A model generated the notes under the pieces. The model saw only the letters and a list, made by a program, of their open reading frames with translations. It was not told the origin of the DNA and searched no databases. From the NCBI GenBank assembly GCA_039881145.1, contig JAYKKI010000063.1:11668501-11732500 (forward strand): a stretch of 64,000 nucleotides of DNA, in the 5' to 3' direction. The DNA comes from Druceiella hillmani (Eukaryota > Arthropoda > Insecta > Lepidoptera > Hepialidae). Position 1 is the stretch's first letter, and each line of letters starts with the position of its first letter. Position numbers and translations under genes: made by a program. Positions 50,823-63,400 of this stretch are shown in pieces.

Positions 50823-51699
50823 GAGATTATAATGGCTACAATATGGGTAACTAATTATCATATCTGAAATGAGGATTTCCATCGAATTGAAATGGATCAA
50901 TTACAAAAATACATATAATTTATTGCAATATCTAAAGTTCTAAGCCAAGTTCAAAATTAAAATTAAGTTTAACGAAAAATTTACACTAAGAAGCTATGGA
51001 CGTCAACACCGAAAAACATAAACTAAAACAGTGGTTCTAAACAATTTATGCTTCCGTACTTCAGAAGAAAAAACGAAACGTCAAGCGGATTTTCCTGAAA
51101 ACCATTTGACGTTGAAACTTTAAATGTGGAGAATAATAGCCAACTTATGTTTTAATGGTCAGCACTCGGCAATATATATGAAAATTTTAGGGGTAGAGGG
51201 GCAAAAGAATCATTGTGAAGAAGCTTTAAATTCTACGTATGTATATAGTGTGGGTTATCGCTTGAGAGGGCAAATTATAAGGATCTCTAAAATATATTTT
51301 TCATAATTTTTGGTAGCACGTCTGTAAAGATATACTGATAAATAAAAAAAATGTTTCTCCTAGTAAGTTTTTAGTTCTTATTTTGAAATTAGATTGACGA
51401 AGGAAGGTTGAAGAAGGTAATTTTTTTCAAAAGTTGATGAGGGTTCCGGAATATTTTATTACTAGCTTTAGTCTATGGCTCCGATTACGTCTAATTTTTA
51501 TTTTTGCAGTATAATTTTTCTCCAGCAGTAATACTTCATCTTAAAGGATTCCTTAATCAAAATGGAACTAAATATAACATTTAAAAACGTGCAATACGAA
51601 TTGAGTGAGTGGAGTGTAGAAGAAAGAAGGAGGAGTGGAAGTTATTTCTTCTCATGCAACCCCATCCATCGGAGAGGTGTACTTTACTGGAACAGGTAC

Positions 51700-52200
51700 T
51701 TTTTTTTAAATTTTCGTTCTGTACTCGCCAAAACACTAGGTTCCATAACATATTACATTTGAGTAAACCTAACCTAAACTAGTTAAACGTATTCCAATCT
51801 AACCTAGTACTGTTTAATACTCATAATAATCCAATCTAATCCAATCTAAACCAATCTTATTTGACATGGCTTAGCCAAACATATAACAACATAATTTAAT
51901 TTGCTTTAACTCAACAAAGTTCAATTCAATCCAACCTAATTTAACCCAACTTGAACCGATCTGATCCGATATCAAGCATATTAGTTTCAACTTTTATCAG
52001 GTCCCAAAAGTGTTAGAAGGCTAGTTATGAGTACAGTACGAAAATTTTCAAAATTTACTTTCTCATAAAGTAACTATTCCATGTGATATGGCCCGGGTAG
52101 TGAAAGAAATCCCTACCTGCCCTCATCCTTATTTCCGTAATGTCCATTTGATAAAAATGTTCGGACAATTTTTAATTATCAGTCTTTACTCAACGACCTC
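51700..52200 (+). repeat. CCTAA-like dispersed repeat, copy 2
   Basis: GCCAAAACACTAGGTTCC, ATAACATATTACATTTGAG and AAACCTAACCTAAAC correspond to the start of copy 1. A long degenerate CCAATCTAAYC core runs 51790-51970, followed by AAAATTTACTTTCTCATAAA and AATGTTCGGACAATTTTTAA. It resembles a worn (CCTAA)n array, the insect telomere unit, but is far too degenerate and internal to call telomeric. Confidence 0.65.
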
Positions 52201-52844
52201 AATCATATAGCCTTCGTATCATTAATTGAATTTCAAGAATTTTAAGGAATGTTAGACTAAAAAAAGTATTTAATTTTAATCTGTACCTTAAGAATTATCT
52301 CAGTGAACTTTTAATTCTAATCGGTATAATACTTTTTACGTGACGCTCAATGAAAAATACTAAGAGGTCAACTGGAACGGACATAATGCTTTAAGAGTTT
52401 TCTGACAACGTCTCCGTCGTCAGGTTGCAGCAACAGAACTCTTTTAATTTATGTCTGAACCTTTTAAATTTTACAAGAGTCTGATACTAATGAAATTACT
52501 TAAAGAAATTTAATTTCATTACGCCAAGACATAAAAATAAGAAACTGTAATTTTTATCGAACTTGGGGGATGGAAGAAATTGTTTCTTTTCGGGAATCCC
52601 ATCAAGTGGGGTTTCACAGAAAACGCCTTTAAAAAAATATGATATGTAGAATAATCGCTATAATTTTCCGAGAATCTATGCAAAGCCTTCTAAAGAACCT
52701 ATTTTTGCTACTGATATCTCAGCATAAGCTAATATTATTTAGTATTACTAAGTGACATTGTAAGAAATGGAAAAATTATTTTCATTAAAAATATATTGCA
52801 AACATAATTAAGTATTTTTATTCCAAATTACGCTAACGAAAAAA

Positions 52845-53170
52845 AAACCTGTCAAGCGTGAGTGGAAATCGCATTACAAGGTTGCCGCAGACATTGAAAT
52901 ATTTACAAACATTTAATCATACATAATATTCGTATCAAATTATTTAAAAAAAAAAATTATTTTTATGACGAAAACAAATTTCCTAATATATCTTTCGTTG
53001 GCATATATTTAAAAAAATATTTTTATTATATTTAGACCTAGGTATTTTAAATTAATTTAAACTTGATCCCTCCACGTGTTCCTGAGAAAAAGGGTCTGGA
53101 CATACAGATGGAAAACGAAATGATCCTATAAGGGTTTATTTTTTTCTTTTGAGGTACGAAGTCCTAAACA
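52845..53170 (+). repeat. Arthropod dispersed repeat, compact full copy
   Basis: Both ends are present: head CCTGTCAAGCGTGAGTGG and ACAAGGTTGCCGC; middle TTGATCCCTCCACGTGTTCC and GAGAAAAAGGGTCTGGACA; tail GATCCTATAAGGGTTT and TTTTGAGGTACGAAGTCC. At about 325 bp it is the best copy for defining element ends here. Confidence 0.85.
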
Positions 53171-54361
53171 GAAACGTCATAGCTTTTTACATATTCCAGA
53201 AACTATAATACCCCTTGAATTACGTTGCAAAAATCATTAGACTCCCCTAATCCCTCAGCATAGAATTGAATTTCATAGAAAATATTTGACCGTACATGCT
53301 ACTACATTACAGACAATTCATTATTTTCTTCATCTCTATCGTACATAATATTCCCTTTCTTAAGTTTTAGAACCTAAATAACAATACAAAATTACATCGA
53401 AACTACATCAATATAACTAGTCAAGTACGAGTAGAAATTTGACACTACGAGAATTCAGTACACATTTAGGCATTTATAAGCATTTACAAATAGTAATTTT
53501 TCATATCGTAAATATATTGCTTGCAGTGTTTTCCACGGGCACAAATGCACGGTGCATATTTAAATATTATTGTTACACATCATGTAAATATATAAATATA
53601 TTACCTAGTTTATCCTTCACAGGTATAATGATTATACATTTTAAAATAAAAAATTTTACATTTAATTTTTTTCACTTAGTTGAACTTTCTCCAAACTTTT
53701 TACAGATCCAATTACATGTCATATATTGATCGAATATTACTCATAAACACGTGGAGCCACGTGACAATTGTCCTCTTAATTTCATTTTATGTATACTACT
53801 ATTGCGTATAATTTTCAGATATTAAAAAATAGAGGTTTTCCTGATAGGAAGTGATTTAAGCTTAATATTTTCTAAACGGATCCCCGTGTCGGAAAAGCGT
53901 TCGTGACCTACACCCAATTTTTCTAAAAAACCTATTTAACGATATTCTGCTCAAAGAGACACGGAAAAAATGCACTCCCATCTCTCTCCTCTACATCTAT
54001 GTACCCAAGAAAACTTTCTTTAATAGGTTTTAATTAATAATTTTATGAGCATAATAAATATTTATAACATAATATTTTGAAATTTAATATTACGAAAGAG
54101 TAAATTAAATCATCAAGTAAAAACTTCAGAAAATAAAATTTATCATCGTTTTAGGGTGAACAACCACTGCCACTCTTTATTACACAGACAATTAAATCTC
54201 TTCTTGAAGTTTATACATCTATAGCGTCATCTAACTCATCAAAATCAGACGAACAAATATCATCTGATGGATCTAATTCTTCTAATACTCAAACACAATT
54301 GACATTTGGAGAAGATCTTTTCATTGTTCTTTGGTTATTTGTCTTTGTAAAAATTTGTGAA
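53171..54361. other. AT-rich spacer, no gene recognised
   Basis: The frame at 53439-53729 is AT-driven and has no domain. Confidence 0.5.
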
Positions 54362-54570
54362 ATTTTTGTGATGTGTAATCACATTCAAAAAACCTATTTG
54401 CGAGTGTGATTATACAATCATAAAATAGTATCGTTTCACAAATTATTTGTCTATTTTGTAATGTGTAATCATAATCACAAAACCAATTTCCGATTGTAAT
54501 GGCACAATTATAGAATACTGTAGTTTCAAAATTATTAGTATATTTAGTGATTGGGTAATCACGACCATAT
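54362..54570 (+). repeat. Tandem repeat, about 88-bp unit, 2.4 copies
   Basis: GTGATGTGTAATCAC (54367), GTAATGTGTAATCAT (54458) and GTGATTGGGTAATCAC (54546) start successive units. Each continues with AAAAACCWATTTSCGA, GTGATTATACAATCATA and ATAGTATCGTTTCA-like blocks. Confidence 0.8.
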
Positions 54571-55263
54571 CATGAAACTGAAAGGTCAACTTGTAAGTTG
54601 GGTTTCTAAAAAAAATGGAAATGCTCCTTTTTTTCGTCACCGATTCCACAGTTAAATATTTTTTGTTTTCTTTTCTTAATTTGGAATTTAACTAAAATTG
54701 GTATTATCAGCATTAAAGTTTATTATTTTAAAATGAGTATTTACAGATTAAATCCACCTTTATCAAACACATCTATTTCAAAGTGAGTTTTGTGACGTAA
54801 TTAGGAGTAAGTTTTCATTAGATTGATCAAAAACTTTTATACTCATAAATAAGTCATAAAATAGACACGTATACATAATCAGTAATAGTAATTTATTCAA
54901 CCATAAATATATGAAGCTTACAAGTTTTAAGAAACTGCATGGTTAGTTATAAAAACTAATTGAAACAAACTCCTTTGAAAGACTGCTAAAAACTAACAAC
55001 AAATATCCCTCATATGCATACTACGAAAGAACGTCATTAATAGTCTCTAATTCAATCACTGGGTAGTGTTAAGTTATGTGTTACACTTTATTATATTTTA
55101 AAATCTGACGAAATTTTATTTAAAGGTGCGTTACCCGTAACTTCTGAAGACAGTCCTACGTAGCGATATATTGAACTAAATTGTAACGCCAATACATTAA
55201 TTTTGGTGATTGAATATTATGGTTATTATTTTATATACTAATATTTATTTAATATTGTCAACT

Positions 55264-55266
<3 letters not shown>

Positions 55267-55343
<77 letters not shown>
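55267..55343. repeat. (TA)n microsatellite, longest in the window
   Basis: About 38 TA units. The open frame across it is not a gene. Confidence 0.98.
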
Positions 55344-55346
<3 letters not shown>

Positions 55347-56249
55347 CAATTTCGATATAAGAGAAAATGAATAAATATATAACGAAACTCTTTACTGTCT
55401 CGACCTTTATCTTCCATGCAGGTGAATCCCGCAAGCACCATCTAAGCCCTGTCAGCATTCGATCGCTTTTGGATGAATAGATTGACACCATCAACCGCCG
55501 TTATTCAATAACTTGAATGCAGACAGGTTCTCAAAGGTGTCATTGTGCTGAAATGATAAAATATGGGTGTGTAAACTATAGGTATACACGTCATATTTTG
55601 CCCTGTGGAAATTGAATCTCCTCTCTATATGTACACTAAATATAATAATAGGACAAGATTAAAATGCCAGAAAGTTAAATTCTTGTTAAAAATTATTTTA
55701 ATTAATATGATATATTATACAAAACCAAAAAAAATGTGGTAATTAATAAAAGACCTTATCATTGTAATAATCTCTGGATCAATATTTTTCTCGATTTAAA
55801 CGCCCCTTTTATTTTTTTCTCTTATCGTTAAGACCCGCTAATGTTCAAATGATATAAAACTTAAGAATTTACATAAAATAGACGCTAATCTTTCTATTAC
55901 AATGTTTTTGGAAAAATACGAGATTTTTACGAAATTGTTACCTATAAGATTTTATATACAATCAAAAAGAAACACATATTACTTCATTCTAAAAAATTTC
56001 TTTGTGACATTTTGTATAAATTTAACAAATTACGAAATTCTTTAAAGGGTGTTCATTTAAAAAAACCAACTAACTAATATATATTTAATATGCGATATCG
56101 GTGCATTATCTGCATGCGATTTTTCCGAAGTATTTTTCTTTTTGTGTTAGTCCCTATCTGGAGTGAACTCCGAAACATTGAAAAATTGAAACAAAAACTG
56201 CTGAAGTTACAAAAACTGCTGAAATTTCTTTAAGTTGTTTCAATTTCTA
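55344..56249. other. Spacer, no gene recognised
   Basis: A GC-richer patch at 55390-55560 (GGTGAATCCCGCAAGCACC) looks like worn element coding sequence on the minus strand, but I could not assign it. The rest is AT-rich. Confidence 0.4.
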
Positions 56250-56427
56250 CTACTTGAATGATGTGATGTGATGTGGTATTATTTCTACTTTCTTTAAGTT
56301 CTATACCACAACCTAGGTTTCGTTGTATTACAACATCTTCAGGTGGGCTATTAGCAAAGAAAATCGTGTTGAAAATCTAGTGAAAAATGAATTTCTACAA
56401 AACTAACGCCAAATATATTCAATATTG
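56250..56427. mobile_element. Penelope-like repeat, copy E, with an internal orientation switch
   Basis: 56250-56359 matches the hammerhead end in minus orientation. 56386-56427 (ATGAATTTCTACAAAACTAA, CGCCAAATATATTCAATATT) matches the downstream part in plus orientation. In copy B both parts point the same way, so one part has been inverted or two copies meet here. Nothing of the retroelement's protein is present. Confidence 0.8.
56301..56359 (-). ncRNA. Minimal type I hammerhead ribozyme motif, copy E (complete core)
   Basis: The minus strand gives CCAC, CTGAAGA (56337-56343), a bulged U, stem II GTTGT-AAT-ACAAC fully paired, GAAAC (56317-56321), stem III ACC-TA-GGT, cleavage triplet GTT, then GTGG to close stem I. 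It is the best stem II of the three copies. H17 is U rather than C, which fits the NUH rule but usually cleaves more slowly than GTC. Activity is untested. Confidence 0.82.
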
Positions 56428-56809
56428 TTTCAATTTGGTAAAATTGTTTCGTAAAAAAGTTTGGGTTTTCCGTATATACTTTTTTTAAATTATATTTTAC
56501 CCAGAATATTACGATTTTGCAAAAGAAATGATGTTACAATCAAAACAGGCGGCATTTAATGAATGTGAATACACTCACACACACATAAGTACATACATGC
56601 ATATATATATGTATATATAATATTTCCCTTTTTTGGCTCACGCCATTGTGTATATACATATACCTGTCTACGTAACTACTTAATAGCCTAATTCCTTCAT
56701 GCATTCGTATGCCGTACATACTTACCTATGTATATACTTAATATCCTGGTGGCTTTATGACTTTGCACGAACCTATACGTACTTACAAACAAATATTTTT
56801 TTCACTTTC

Positions 56810-57280
56810 TTACGTCAAGATAAATGAAACGAGACCAAACTCAATGAGTTTACTCCTCGCCGCCGAGGAGTTCTGTCAACACCTCCCAGCTCCATCATCA
56901 CCATTGAATCTGGATACCGCTTGTCACCATGGGACTCATTTTACTAATGAAATGAGTCCAAACTCAAATAATCTACTTTTGTTTATTGAAGAGTTCCTGT
57001 CACTACCTTCCAGCTACATCAACAGACCCTCACCACCTAGTTCAACCAAGAGACTCATCAATCATAAGTCAAATGAGTCCAAACTCGGTAACGGCTTTGA
57101 ACTTTTGGACTTAACTTGACAAGTCCATCAGAAGACCTTGGCCAAAAGACTTATCAGTAAAAGTCAAACAAGCAACAAAGTCAAACAAAATGATTGCACT
57201 CTTCGTTTTTGAGGAGTTTCTGTCACCGTCTTCTGGGTACATTGTCATCCCTTGGTCACCATTTTGGATCAAAAACCTCA
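56810..57280 (+). repeat. Degenerate minisatellite, about 130-bp unit, array 2
   Basis: Units carry GAGTCCAAACTC (56955, 57073; also GAGACCAAACTC at 56829), GAGGAGTTYCTGTCA-type blocks (56865, 56990, 57215), CCATCATCACC or CATCAACAGACC, and GGACTCATT or AGACTCATC. The open frame 56757-57119 runs through the array only because the unit is close to a multiple of three. It has no domain. The family is shared with 8370-8790 in opposite orientation. Confidence 0.72.
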
Positions 57281-57519
57281 ACAAAATATATGGGTGAGAA
57301 AGAGGGAAGGAGAGCGAGACGTCGACTTTGTACCAATGCCTAAAATCTTAAATGACATAAAACTCTGAATAAATGCATGTATCTAATACATTAAGAGGCA
57401 TAGTAAGGCTATTATTCTATATTATTAACAGTCGTCTACTATTCTAAATTGCCTATCCAAGACGTGAGATCGTACAGAGACTTTGAGTGGATAAAATAGA
57501 ATAATACACGATCAAATAA

Positions 57520-59034
57520 TTAGAAAAAAAATTATTTATGGGAAGCAGTAAAACCATTCCGATCGGAAGTAAAATCCAAAGTTCGCAAACATTATTTCCG
57601 CGATTCCCTGTGCCTGCCTTCGCAAAACTAACGAATCCCTTCTGGTCAGTACCTATTATCATGATATGTGCACGAAGAGATCTTCTGGATCTAGTATTTT
57701 GAATCATCTTCTTTTTCATGGACAGGGACGACAAGGCATTTATTCATATTTAAACCTACCTCCTACCGTTGCTCTAACTACGACCTGTCGATACTCAAGC
57801 AATGAAAGCATCGTTCCGTCAATTGGATGTATCCTATGCAGTCTTATATAAAGCATGTAGGCATTGTTGAATGAAATGTCAAGTAGATAAAAAATAGGAG
57901 CAAATCATATCTTTTTTATTATTTTTGGTCGACTTTTTAGTTTACCGTCTTCTGATCCTTTATGTTTACTCGTATACTTACTATATTTACAGACTACAAG
58001 TATCTACAGACATTCGGTTTTTAGGCCGAATCTACTTGAAGTCGTTTCATAATTTGTGTTGGTATTGTTAAAAGGAAATTACATGGAAGGCAGTACGCCT
58101 TATTGCCCATCCACTCGTTGAAAGATATCCCTTCAAAGCTGGTGGTAAAAATATCTTCTCTCTTCATGTCCTTATACCGTGTGGATTTTTCGGAATATTT
58201 TTTTGCTGCGTCCGAACCGTACCACAAACTGATATTTTAGCGAGCTTACATTGCAATAACGCGAATTTAAAAAATAATCAAAGTATACGTCGTATCCTAG
58301 TCCTTGCAAGGACTTTGTCCGGTCCAAGAAGACAGATTTTTCCAGTCTTATTTGGTTTTTCTCTGTATGCAGATTAAACTGAAATAAATAGATCGTTTTG
58401 GAATGGGCTCGGCACCAAATTTTCAAGAATCTTTCCTGGGGGCAGTTCTCTTTGATTATCACAGAAGTGTAGACTACTTCTGATTTCCTCAAATCTTAAT
58501 AGAGGTGTTACTTGAAACACACTGTACACCTATATTTAGTAGACTAGTATCGCAAAATAGGCAAGACGTGATAACCCATGATGTAGTTTGTGCTGATGAA
58601 TGCTGTCATTTCTGCAAAATCAGTAGTAAACACGGAACCATTCTGATAAGCATATCACACCGATTCCACTGTAACTAGATTTTCAATTATATTATTCATA
58701 TCTGTGTTTAACTTAAACCTGTGTACGAATTTCAATAAATTAGACTGTTGAAGGATATTTACCATAATCAAATTCGGTTTCTGACAAAATAAAGGGATAA
58801 CATGCGATTTTTTTCCAATGACAATTTAGGATTGTGTTTCGAGAAGGTGAATCAGGTAATGTGGAAGAAGTAGTTTGTGGTGTATTTGCAAATTCAATAA
58901 TAAATACTGATACATCTTCTTCTGTATCATATTTGATGAACGTCTTCCTCATCTAACATGAGGGCACTTCTCAGTCGCTGGTCTCGGGCATTAAATGTTC
59001 TTCGATTTCATTTGCTTTCAGAGAATACATTTTT
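57520..59034 (-). pseudogene. piggyBac-like transposase, nearly full-length but broken
   Basis: Read from about 59034 downward: an N-terminus MYSLKANEIEEHLM; an acidic leader; EMTAFISTNYIMGYHVLP (58550-58610), a piggyBac hallmark; KIWCRAHSKTIYLFQF and GLGYDVYFDYF, the latter holding one catalytic Asp; a GISFNEWMGNKA block where the family has WMDNK, so that catalytic Asp is Gly; NAYMLYIRLHRIHP and LSLLEYRQVVVRATVGG; and a worn Cys/His-type C-terminal tail (NGFTASHK). The block with the first catalytic Asp appears deleted before KIWC. At least six stops or frameshifts are seen. TTAA-flanked terminal repeats were not identified. Confidence 0.93.
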
Positions 59035-60415
59035 TTTCCTCACGAGCCTAAAATAATTAAATGGTATTAAGTTTTTAGAATATTATTATGTAAAAAAGTA
59101 GAAAAAGCAATAAAATAAGAGTGAAATTGATCAAATACGCATATTGATATAAATAAGAACTTCAATTTGAAATAAAATTTTAGATGTTTTATTTCAATAA
59201 ATCGTTCGAAATATCAGTAAAATAAAGATAGTTAATCACGATTATAATGAAATGTAGAACTGTATGATCAAAAAATATATCAAATACGCATTTATATATT
59301 TAATGGAAAGAAAACTCGAAAGAGCCCGCGAAAGCATCATAACTCATGTCGTAATTATTTTAATTTTTTTCTTTACACGCAGTGTTAAATTAAATTAAGG
59401 AGATGGAGTTAATTTTAAGATAAGTTGGAAAACAAGCATTTACGATTAAATCTAATGTAAAATATGGTTAGTTCAACTAAGACATGCGAATAGTGGTTAG
59501 GGACACGTGGGTCTCATTTAATTCAAAGACTTAAGAGATCCAGTAGCGGCGTAGTTCTATTTTGAGAGTTGCAGAACAGTTGTTGCTGTATAGTTTTATT
59601 TGTTTAAATATATCGTCCTTTAAACCTATAATGTAAAACTATCATTGACGTATCAGTATTTAACCGTTGCCTAATTTTCAAATTAAAATATTAATATAAA
59701 TCACCTAAGCTGTGATTATACAATGAATAAAACAATGCTTTTTCGAAGGCTTTTCGTCTAATACAATATTATTTTAACTATTTGTTTGGAAGGTGATACC
59801 TAAATCATAAAACAACTCTGTAAAAATCTGCAGAAGCGACAATTTGCAGCAATAAACGCGAGACACGATTGGAAATGAAAATAATTGGGGAAACATGAAC
59901 AAGTTTTACCATGATAATTTTACTTATTCACGACATAACTAAAATTGGATGTTAGAGTGTTCGAAGTGGCGGTAATGGGATATTATAACACTGATGAGAT
60001 TGGAATACTTTCGGTTAGTTATGTCATGCTAACTCCATTTCCCTAGGTAACTGTAGGTGGCCACTGAAAAAAAAAATGAAACTTTTTTTGGGAATTTTGG
60101 ACCAAGCCGTCGTGAATAGCCGTATTTATAACATTGGCTTGTCGAGATTTGATTGCCCTATACATATATACCAAACCTTGAAAATTGATACAACAGAATA
60201 TTATAATTTATAAGAAGCACTCATTTTTAACAGCTTCACTTTTTCTGTTCTTTCTTCAGTGTCTAAAATTTACAATTTGTAAAGAGACTTTTGGTATTAT
60301 TTGTTATTCTATTTCCTATGGGACGGAATATTACGTATTTAAAAAAAATAAATAAATAAAAAATCCCGAAAGCAATGAATTCTGAGAGATATGGATACGC
60401 TAAAGAGTTCGCAGT
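59035..60415. other. AT-rich spacer, no gene recognised
   Basis: No gene, RNA or long repeat recognised between the piggyBac remnant and the microsatellite. Confidence 0.5.
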
Positions 60416-60460
<45 letters not shown>

Positions 60461-60461
60461 A
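60416..60461. repeat. Compound (TA)n(TG)n microsatellite
   Basis: About 11 TA units run directly into about 13 TG units. It borders the start of duplication copy 2. Confidence 0.96.
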
Positions 60462-60489
60462 TGATAATTGCAGTCTTTTTTAAATTATT

Positions 60490-63400
60490 ATTTAAAGATA
60501 ATGTTCTATGCCATAATTAAAATTAAAAAAAATTTGTGACAAAAACCGATACGGAGATTTTTTTAAAAACGGATATATTCCATATTTATTTCCTCTTTAT
60601 TTCTTTCCGAATATTACATCCAATTGAGGATCTAGATCTTATTGATACTAAGTCGTCTCCACCTCGCACGCTCCACTTTCATAAGCCATAGTCGATAGAA
60701 TTTTACCTATTTATTTTTACATGAAATTCCACATTACAAATTTATTAAAAGCGTTGGACGTTTTTTTTCGACTAATAATTTTTGTCGTTTAATTATTTCT
60801 AGAACTTTTTGACAAATTAATGGTTTCTAACCACAATTCAAGGTTAATTTGTATTTCGTAAAGATTATTTTCAATTTGATGACTTAGTAGACAAGAGCTT
60901 CTTCAGCACTTTCTCAGAACCTATTGTCCAGAGATGTTCAAACCACGTGAAACTTATCTTGATTTCGAATACCAATATAGGTACCCCTGAAAGAACTTCT
61001 AATGCCGCATTGGTACTGATTCTCCACTATCTATACAGTTCTGTAGATTTTACGGAGCATTTTCCTTTATCATGTATTCAGTAGCTTTTTGTCCCTTTTG
61101 ATTATCGTCCTGATTCAAACACAACAAAGGGTTTGATCATAGTTGTATTCATCAGCAGCTTAAATTACTTTCTGTATACTCAAGGTAAAACTTAATTCGG
61201 TCAAGTGATAATTTTTTAAATATATTTTTAAGGATTTTCGGATAATCTTGTTTTAATTCGCCTTAAATTGTACAGCATGTTTACAAATTATACTAGAGGT
61301 TTACAAATCGTACCACCCATTTAAAAGTTAACAACTCGCTCTTATTAAACAAAATGTGAATTTTGTCTCATTTGGATAAATTATTATAAATAAATCTGTT
61401 TTTGAAAATATGTATAGGGTTTTTTTTTTAAGTATGATTTTTAAATTATATTATTGTACATAATTAAATAAGGTCTCTCTATAATGATATCACTCTTTTT
61501 AAGTCAGTGTATTAGGCAGTTCTCGAATGATTTAGTAATGGGCAACTAAAGATATATACTATTTTCATATTCGTGCGCTATTTCACACTAGTAAAAACGA
61601 ACATTTTAAATACTATAGACCAAATCAAAGCAAAAATCTTATATTTTCCATAATAAAAGCTGTTGCAAACTCAGTATTCTAGCCACAAGTTTGGTAAGTG
61701 ACAATTTTGCGTAAACACAAAATTTAAAAAATATCATACTATGTATAGATAATGGGCCACTGCACGCCGAGAGCATCCAAGGTTAAATTTAATCCACGGC
61801 TAATACTAGGCGAACTGTGAAAAGAAAAAGAAAATATATGGCCCTAGTCACGATTCTCCATCCGGCTGAGTTGCTACTTCTTTATAAATATGATCTTTTT
61901 GCTAGTGAGCTTTTTGCGTAAGTTTTTAAGGTAATCCAAATTTTTGAAAGGAATTCTGCCAGAAAAATGATAAAATATTTATCGAAAATGACTTACGGTT
62001 TTAAATGAGACCATTTTTAAAAAAAAATATATCTAAAATATTTAGTGTTTGAAGACAGAATTAGAACAGGATCATTAATTTGTTAAAGAGTTCTACAAAT
62101 AAGTAAATGAAAGGGTTTTTTTTCTTCTTCCACAACATTATATTTCAAAGTTGACCTTGAACTCTGCAATTTTTCTCCGAACTTTCCTATTTTTAATGAA
62201 TCGATTAAAGTTCTTTCCCTTCTATAACTGTTACATTTTGAAAGGGCGACAAATTAACAAACTTATTCAGAGGACTACAATAATGATCTACAAAACTCCC
62301 TTTTATCATCCAGCGAACATTCTGGATTTTCGACGTATGCGGATTCCTTTTCCTTTTCTCCTCCCCTCTGCCGATTTTTAACTTTGTTTATTTTTAACTT
62401 TTTCTTACAGGTGTTTATTTAATAAACAATAAAAACTAGGAGTGCATTCTTTCGGTTTTACTAACGACTTTACTTTATCGATTTATTAACGAGCACTTAA
62501 TAATAATAATAGAACCTATGTGATGTCAGCATTATAAAATACCGTAGTGACGCCAAAATTTTAAACATGTTATTATGAACTAAAATCATTGTTTTTAGTG
62601 AATTTGAAATTTTTGGAAAGTGTGTTTATTAATAAAACCTATTAAGTGTGAGTGGGACAGACTCTACAGGGATTCCGTACACATTTTTGGTATTCAAAAA
62701 CATTTAATGGTATAACATTCCAACTAAATTACTTGCAAATTTTTAATTTTTCAGAACGAAAACATATTTCTATTACATCTTTCACGGGCGCATATTTAAA
62801 AAACATTTTTATGTGATATAACTACAAACTACTTATGCTATTTAAAGATTGAAGATGTTATTTAAACTTTTTTCTTTCTTGTCTTTCATTAAAATAAATA
62901 TTATTAAATCCGCCCAAAAAGCTCGCGAAAACCTGGTAAAATTCGCAAAACTAATAAAATAATTTATTGGATCCAATATGATTTATTGGATTCCTCCTTC
63001 GTCCAGTTCACAGCGCCCACGTATCACATTCCCCGCCCTACACGGTACTCCGTAGTCAACTCACACAATCTTGTTGAAGACCTCACATAACACTAAAAAG
63101 CACTACCTGGTCATGAGAAAGAACGACCCTAAACCCCCCTTGAAATCGTAAAAGTACAAACATCTGATTACGTCTACACGGTACAAGTTTTCCCTTGATT
63201 TAGACTTCAGGAACTCAGGGTCATCAAGTTCGAGTTATACTAAACGTGTCGAAAAGAATATAATGTTCACAGTTATGTAAATTTTCCTAAATAATTATAT
63301 AGTTTCTTTCATAATCTATATTTACTTAAATGTTTTTTAGTACTTTGTGTATGCCTTTGTTTATCTGTTTGTTTATAATAACAATGAAAATTTTAATGCT

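Noticed and set aside
51780..51980. True telomere or chromosome end
   Set aside because: The CCTAA-like units are highly degenerate and internal, with a second copy of the same flanking sequence nearby.
52385..52480. Possible further hammerhead at CTGACGACGGAGACG (minus strand)
   Set aside because: CTGACGA is followed by its own complement, GTTGTCAG, so it forms a plain 8-bp hairpin. No stem II, stem III or cleavage triplet fits.
56757..57119. 120-codon open frame as a protein gene
   Set aside because: It lies across the degenerate minisatellite, repeats the same peptide pattern with each unit and has no domain.
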